Shown here one piece after another: positions 61,221 through 64,000 of a DNA stretch of 64,000 nucleotides (positions within the stretch are counted from its first letter, which is position 1; the number at the start of each line of letters is the position of its first letter). The position numbers and the translations under genes are program-made. Source of the DNA: DASRDU01 sp035560235 (GTDB lineage Bacteria > Acidobacteriota > Blastocatellia > RBC074); the NCBI GenBank assembly GCA_035560235.1, contig DATMAG010000045.1, positions 1 through 64,000 on the forward strand, written 5' to 3'. The notes beneath the pieces were generated by a model, which was given only the letters and a program-made list of their open reading frames with translations, was not told the origin of the DNA and did not search any database.

Positions 61221-62879
61221 TCAGTCGCCGCCCGAACGAATGATGCTCCACGCCAGATAAATGCCGAGCGCCAGCGCAAAGAAGAACCCGATGGTAAAGA
61301 GTACACCCATCCATCTGTCCGCTCCTGACGGGCGATAAACTGAAAGCAGAATGGCCAGCCCGACAATGAAGGCTGCGGCCAGAATCCCCAGGACAATCCG
61401 GTTCGTCAGCCGTTCGAGCCGTTTGAGCAGCGGCTCGAAACTGTCCTGACGCATCCCGACCTCAAAACCGCCGCGTTCGATTTCGCCAATCAGCCGCCGC
61501 AACTGCTGCGGCACTTCGACGCCGAGCCACGCCACGTCCTTCCCTGCCCGGCCCAGTTTGCGCAGCCAGCGCGACGGCGAATACTGTCTGAGCAGCAGCT
61601 GATTCGTGTACGGCGCAATGACCGTGATGAGGTGAAAGTGAGGATCGAGCTGCGCGCCGAGGCCTTCGGTGATGATGATGGTTTTGACGAGCAGCGCCAG
61701 ATTCGGCGGCAGGTGCAGCTCGTGAGTGCGCATAATCGCCAGCGCCTCGTTGAGCAGCGGCGTCAGCTCAATGTTGCCGATGGAGCGACCGTAGTAAGGT
61801 GAGATGAAGTGTTCAAGGTCGCGCCGCAGCGACTGCCGGTCAACTCGCGCTCTGGTCAGGCCGAGTTCCAGCAGCACGTCCACGAGCTGATCGTAATCCT
61901 CGTTGATGATCGCCAGCAGCAGCCGGGCCAGATGCTCCTGCGTCGCTTCATCGAGCGTGCCGACCATGCCGAAATCAATCAGCCCGAAGCGGCCACTGGC
62001 TTCAATGAAGAAATTGCCCGGATGCAGATCGGCGTGAAAGAACCCGTCCTCGAAAATCATTTTGAGAATGACCTGCGTGCCGCGCCGCGCGAGCGCCGGA
62101 CGATCAATCCCGCTCGCATCGAGCGCCACGAGGTCGCTCGCCTTGAGGCCGCGAATGCGTTCGAGCGTCAGCACCCGCGAGGTTGTCGTCTGCCAGAAAA
62201 TGCGCGGAATGTGAACCTGCGGATCGCTCGCAAAACTGGCGGCAAAGCGTTCGGCATTGCGCCCTTCCTGCACATAGTTCAGTTCGGCCCGCAGCGTCTG
62301 CGCGAACTCCTGCGCCAGTCCGACGACATCAAAACGCCCGGCAAACTCCCAGTGACGGCTCATCGCCGAGGCCAGGTTGAGCAGAATCTCCAGATCCTCC
62401 TCGACCTGCTCGACCACGCCGGGTCGCCGGACCTTGACGACGACTTCGGTGCCGTCGGGCAGCGTGGCCGCGTGCGCCTGGCCGATTGAAGCAGCGGCGA
62501 GTGGCTGCGGATCAAAGCTCGCAAAGAGCGCCGTGACTGGCCGACCCAGTTCGGCCTCGATTCTCTCCTGCGCCGTTTCGGAAGAGATGGGCGGCGCGCT
62601 GTCCTGCAGTTTCGCCAGTTCGTCCCGATATTCGGGCGGCAGCAGATCGGCTCGCGTCGAGAGAAACTGACCGAGTTTGATGAAGGTCGCGCCGAGTTCC
62701 TCAAGCGCCAGCCTGACGCGCTCAGGCGGCGTCGGCGCTTCAGCCTGAAGCGCGCGCAGCGGCAGAAACCGCTCCAGCCCGGTCGTGCTGTGCAGCCAGC
62801 CCAGCCCGTGCCGGGCCAGCACTTCCGCAATCTGCCGGTATCGGTTCAGATGCAAATCCGGAATCACCAGCGAACTCAT
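61221..62879 (-). CDS. UbiB/ABC1-family atypical kinase
   Basis: 552 residues with the family signature ELGATFIKLGQFLSTRADLLPP, a KxGQ motif, the ADP1-type core LAAASIGQAHAATLPDG (Ala-rich loop), EDGFFHADLHPGNF and LIDFGMVG, then two membrane helices at the C-terminus (about 490-550). UbiB proteins are membrane ATPases needed for ubiquinone synthesis or lipid handling. GGAGG precedes the ATG. Without ubi genes nearby the substrate is uncertain. Confidence 0.93.
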   Translation of the reverse strand: MSSLVIPDLHLNRYRQIAEVLARHGLGWLHSTTGLERFLPLRALQAEAPTPPERVRLALEELGATFIKLGQFLSTRADLLPPEYRDELAKLQDSAPPISSETAQERIEAELGRPVTALFASFDPQPLAAASIGQAHAATLPDGTEVVVKVRRPGVVEQVEEDLEILLNLASAMSRHWEFAGRFDVVGLAQEFAQTLRAELNYVQEGRNAERFAASFASDPQVHIPRIFWQTTTSRVLTLERIRGLKASDLVALDASGIDRPALARRGTQVILKMIFEDGFFHADLHPGNFFIEASGRFGLIDFGMVGTLDEATQEHLARLLLAIINEDYDQLVDVLLELGLTRARVDRQSLRRDLEHFISPYYGRSIGNIELTPLLNEALAIMRTHELHLPPNLALLVKTIIITEGLGAQLDPHFHLITVIAPYTNQLLLRQYSPSRWLRKLGRAGKDVAWLGVEVPQQLRRLIGEIERGGFEVGMRQDSFEPLLKRLERLTNRIVLGILAAAFIVGLAILLSVYRPSGADRWMGVLFTIGFFFALALGIYLAWSIIRSGGD

Positions 62880-62926
62880 TATTAACCTCCGCCTGAATCA
62901 TACCCTGTGAACCTGACAAGCGAGGA

Positions 62927-63036
62927 GCATTCTCAATTCTCCATTTTCAATGCTCAGTTATTTACAGCAGGCATTGTTTGTGAGGACAAGGCCGTCTGCA
63001 AATAACTGAGCATTGAAAATGGAGAATTGAGAATGC
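62927..63036. repeat. Perfect 37-bp palindrome with heptamer-phased arms
   Basis: Arms 62927-62963 and 63000-63036 are identical inverted copies over 37 bases around a 36-base loop. The ATTCTCAATTCTCCATTTTC units are the same as at 8391-8476. Confidence 0.9.
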
Positions 63037-63140
63037 GGGCAGGCGCAGATGCCTTTGATCCTCACTGAGCTGAGCCGGACAGGAGATGAGAGCTGATGAC
63101 GAGCGGGGCGTGCCGACGATCATCAGCGCGCCCCGTTTTC

Positions 63141-64000
63141 TTACAACTGTAATTCAGGCGGGAAGGCTTCAGCCCGGCTTTCGGCCAGGACGAAGCTGGC
63201 GGGTTTGGGCGGGCGGGCAATCAGCACCGGACAGGACGATTCACGCAGCACCTGATCGGCATTCGATCCGGCCAGTTCGCCTTTGGCGAAACCCGCGCCG
63301 CGAAAGCCCATGCAGATCAGATCAATCTCGTGTTCATCGGCATAGGCCAGCACTTCGCGCCACGGAATGCCGGTTCTCACGGCGTAGCTGATTTCACACC
63401 ACTGCCGCGCTTCTTCAGGGACGGCCTCTTCGAGTTCGCTCACTGTTTCGTCCTGGTTGTCAGGCGCCAGCAGGGTGGCGTCTGCGCCGTCGGCCAGCAC
63501 CTGAGCAACCGGAGCTGGCCGCACGTGCAGCAGGTGCAGCGCGGCATCGAACTCGCGCGCGAGCGAGAGCGCGAACATCAGCGCGGCCTCTGAATCGGTC
63601 GAAAAATCGTGCGCCATCAGAATGCGCTGCAGCCTGATGTCATTGCTGCCCCGGCCCACCCATTCGCGCTCGCGCGGGTGCGTGACCAGCACCGGACACG
63701 GAGCCTGATGACAAACCGCTTCAGCCGTCGAACCAAGCAGCGAAGCCGCATACGACCGGTGCCGCGAACGCATCACGATCAGATCGGCGTGATGCTGCGC
63801 CGCAGTGCGGGTAATCACTTCGCTCGCCTCGCCCGCCACGATGATCGCTTCCCACTCCGGCAGTTGCCCTGCGCGGCTGAGCGCGCCAGAGAGTTCGCGC
63901 CGGAGTTCGGCCTGCAGCTCATCGGTCAGCGTCTCTGATTCGACCGCGTGGCAGACCAGCACCCGCGCCCTGAAGGCTGCAGCCAGCGCCAGCGCGTAAC
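63141..64000 (-). CDS. Universal stress protein, two UspA domains, 5' end outside the window
   Basis: The visible part covers 286 codons and the frame runs off the window end. C-terminal domain: MAHDFSTDSEAALMFALSLA start and ICMGFRGAGFAKGELAGSNADQV. N-terminal domain: DLIVMRSRHRSYAASLLGSTAEAV. The ATP-loop G-x2-G-x9-G-S/T pattern is good in the first domain and modified in the second (GFRGAGFAKGELAGS). Similar role to the protein at 53468. Confidence 0.9.
   Translation of the reverse strand, partial: YALALAAAFRARVLVCHAVESETLTDELQAELRRELSGALSRAGQLPEWEAIIVAGEASEVITRTAAQHHADLIVMRSRHRSYAASLLGSTAEAVCHQAPCPVLVTHPREREWVGRGSNDIRLQRILMAHDFSTDSEAALMFALSLAREFDAALHLLHVRPAPVAQVLADGADATLLAPDNQDETVSELEEAVPEEARQWCEISYAVRTGIPWREVLAYADEHEIDLICMGFRGAGFAKGELAGSNADQVLRESSCPVLIARPPKPASFVLAESRAEAFPPELQL

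Noticed and set aside
60813..61328. Open frame of 171 codons after the receiver-like gene
   Set aside because: It begins within a perfect palindrome, overlaps the 36-residue membrane peptide in another frame and the end of the UbiB-family gene, and has no recognisable domain.

Overview
The window is a bacterial chromosome segment of moderately high G+C. It carries about 65 protein genes and no rRNA, tRNA or CRISPR array that I can see. Several features together suggest an Acidobacteriota-like organism, perhaps Blastocatellia. These are Ser/Thr kinases fused to WD40 or DUF4384 modules, an ECF sigma factor facing a kinase gene, a PEP-CTERM protein, a CHAT/TPR protein, paired M16 peptidases and many palindromic intergenic repeats. 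This assignment is inference from gene content, not from a marker gene.

Layout. 0-0.6 kb: the end of an IS3-type transposase abuts a truncated Ig-repeat protein. 0.8-19.9 kb: metabolism and signalling. This part holds sucD, an alpha/beta hydrolase, cca, two HD-GYP proteins, a membrane trypsin-like protease, an ECF sigma/anti-sigma/Spy-like operon with a terminator-like hairpin in its leader, a roadblock/LC7 protein, two M16 peptidases with psuG, and glgC. 20-28 kb: a giant kinase-WD40 protein divergent from an ECF sigma factor, then a VIT/vWA secreted protein and an unknown exported protein. 28.5-33 kb: an MFS carrier, an orphan nuoI, and Fe-S carrier genes (Mrp/ApbC, NifU-C, A-type carrier). 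32.7-41.2 kb: a Fur/PerR-like regulator with a palindromic upstream site, followed by rubrerythrin, a di-haem peroxidase, a Tat-exported phosphoesterase, a cytochrome c, a CCG Fe-S protein, DUF3501, YgfZ, rhodanese and DUF309. This reads as a peroxide and Fe-S repair island. 41-44 kb: an S41 peptidase, a membrane protein and a PEP-CTERM protein.

44.1-50.7 kb holds the most interesting unit: three co-directional genes. A kinase carries a degenerate cyclase-like domain and an external DUF4384 domain. A TPR/CHAT caspase-like protease keeps its His-Cys dyad. A second exported protein carries a DUF4384-like domain. I propose that they form one envelope-sensing, protease-executing pathway.

51-64 kb is rich in stress genes: RluA, an L,D-transpeptidase overlapping a DksA-type protein, two tandem-domain universal stress proteins, a metallothionein-like peptide, small cytochromes (one frameshifted), an MreB paralogue, a cardiolipin synthase coupled to an EEP-family enzyme, a receiver domain without its phosphoacceptor, a 36-residue membrane peptide and a UbiB-family kinase.

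Throughout, gene ends carry long inverted repeats whose arms are often built from degenerate 7-base units. One copy lies in frame inside the CHAT gene.
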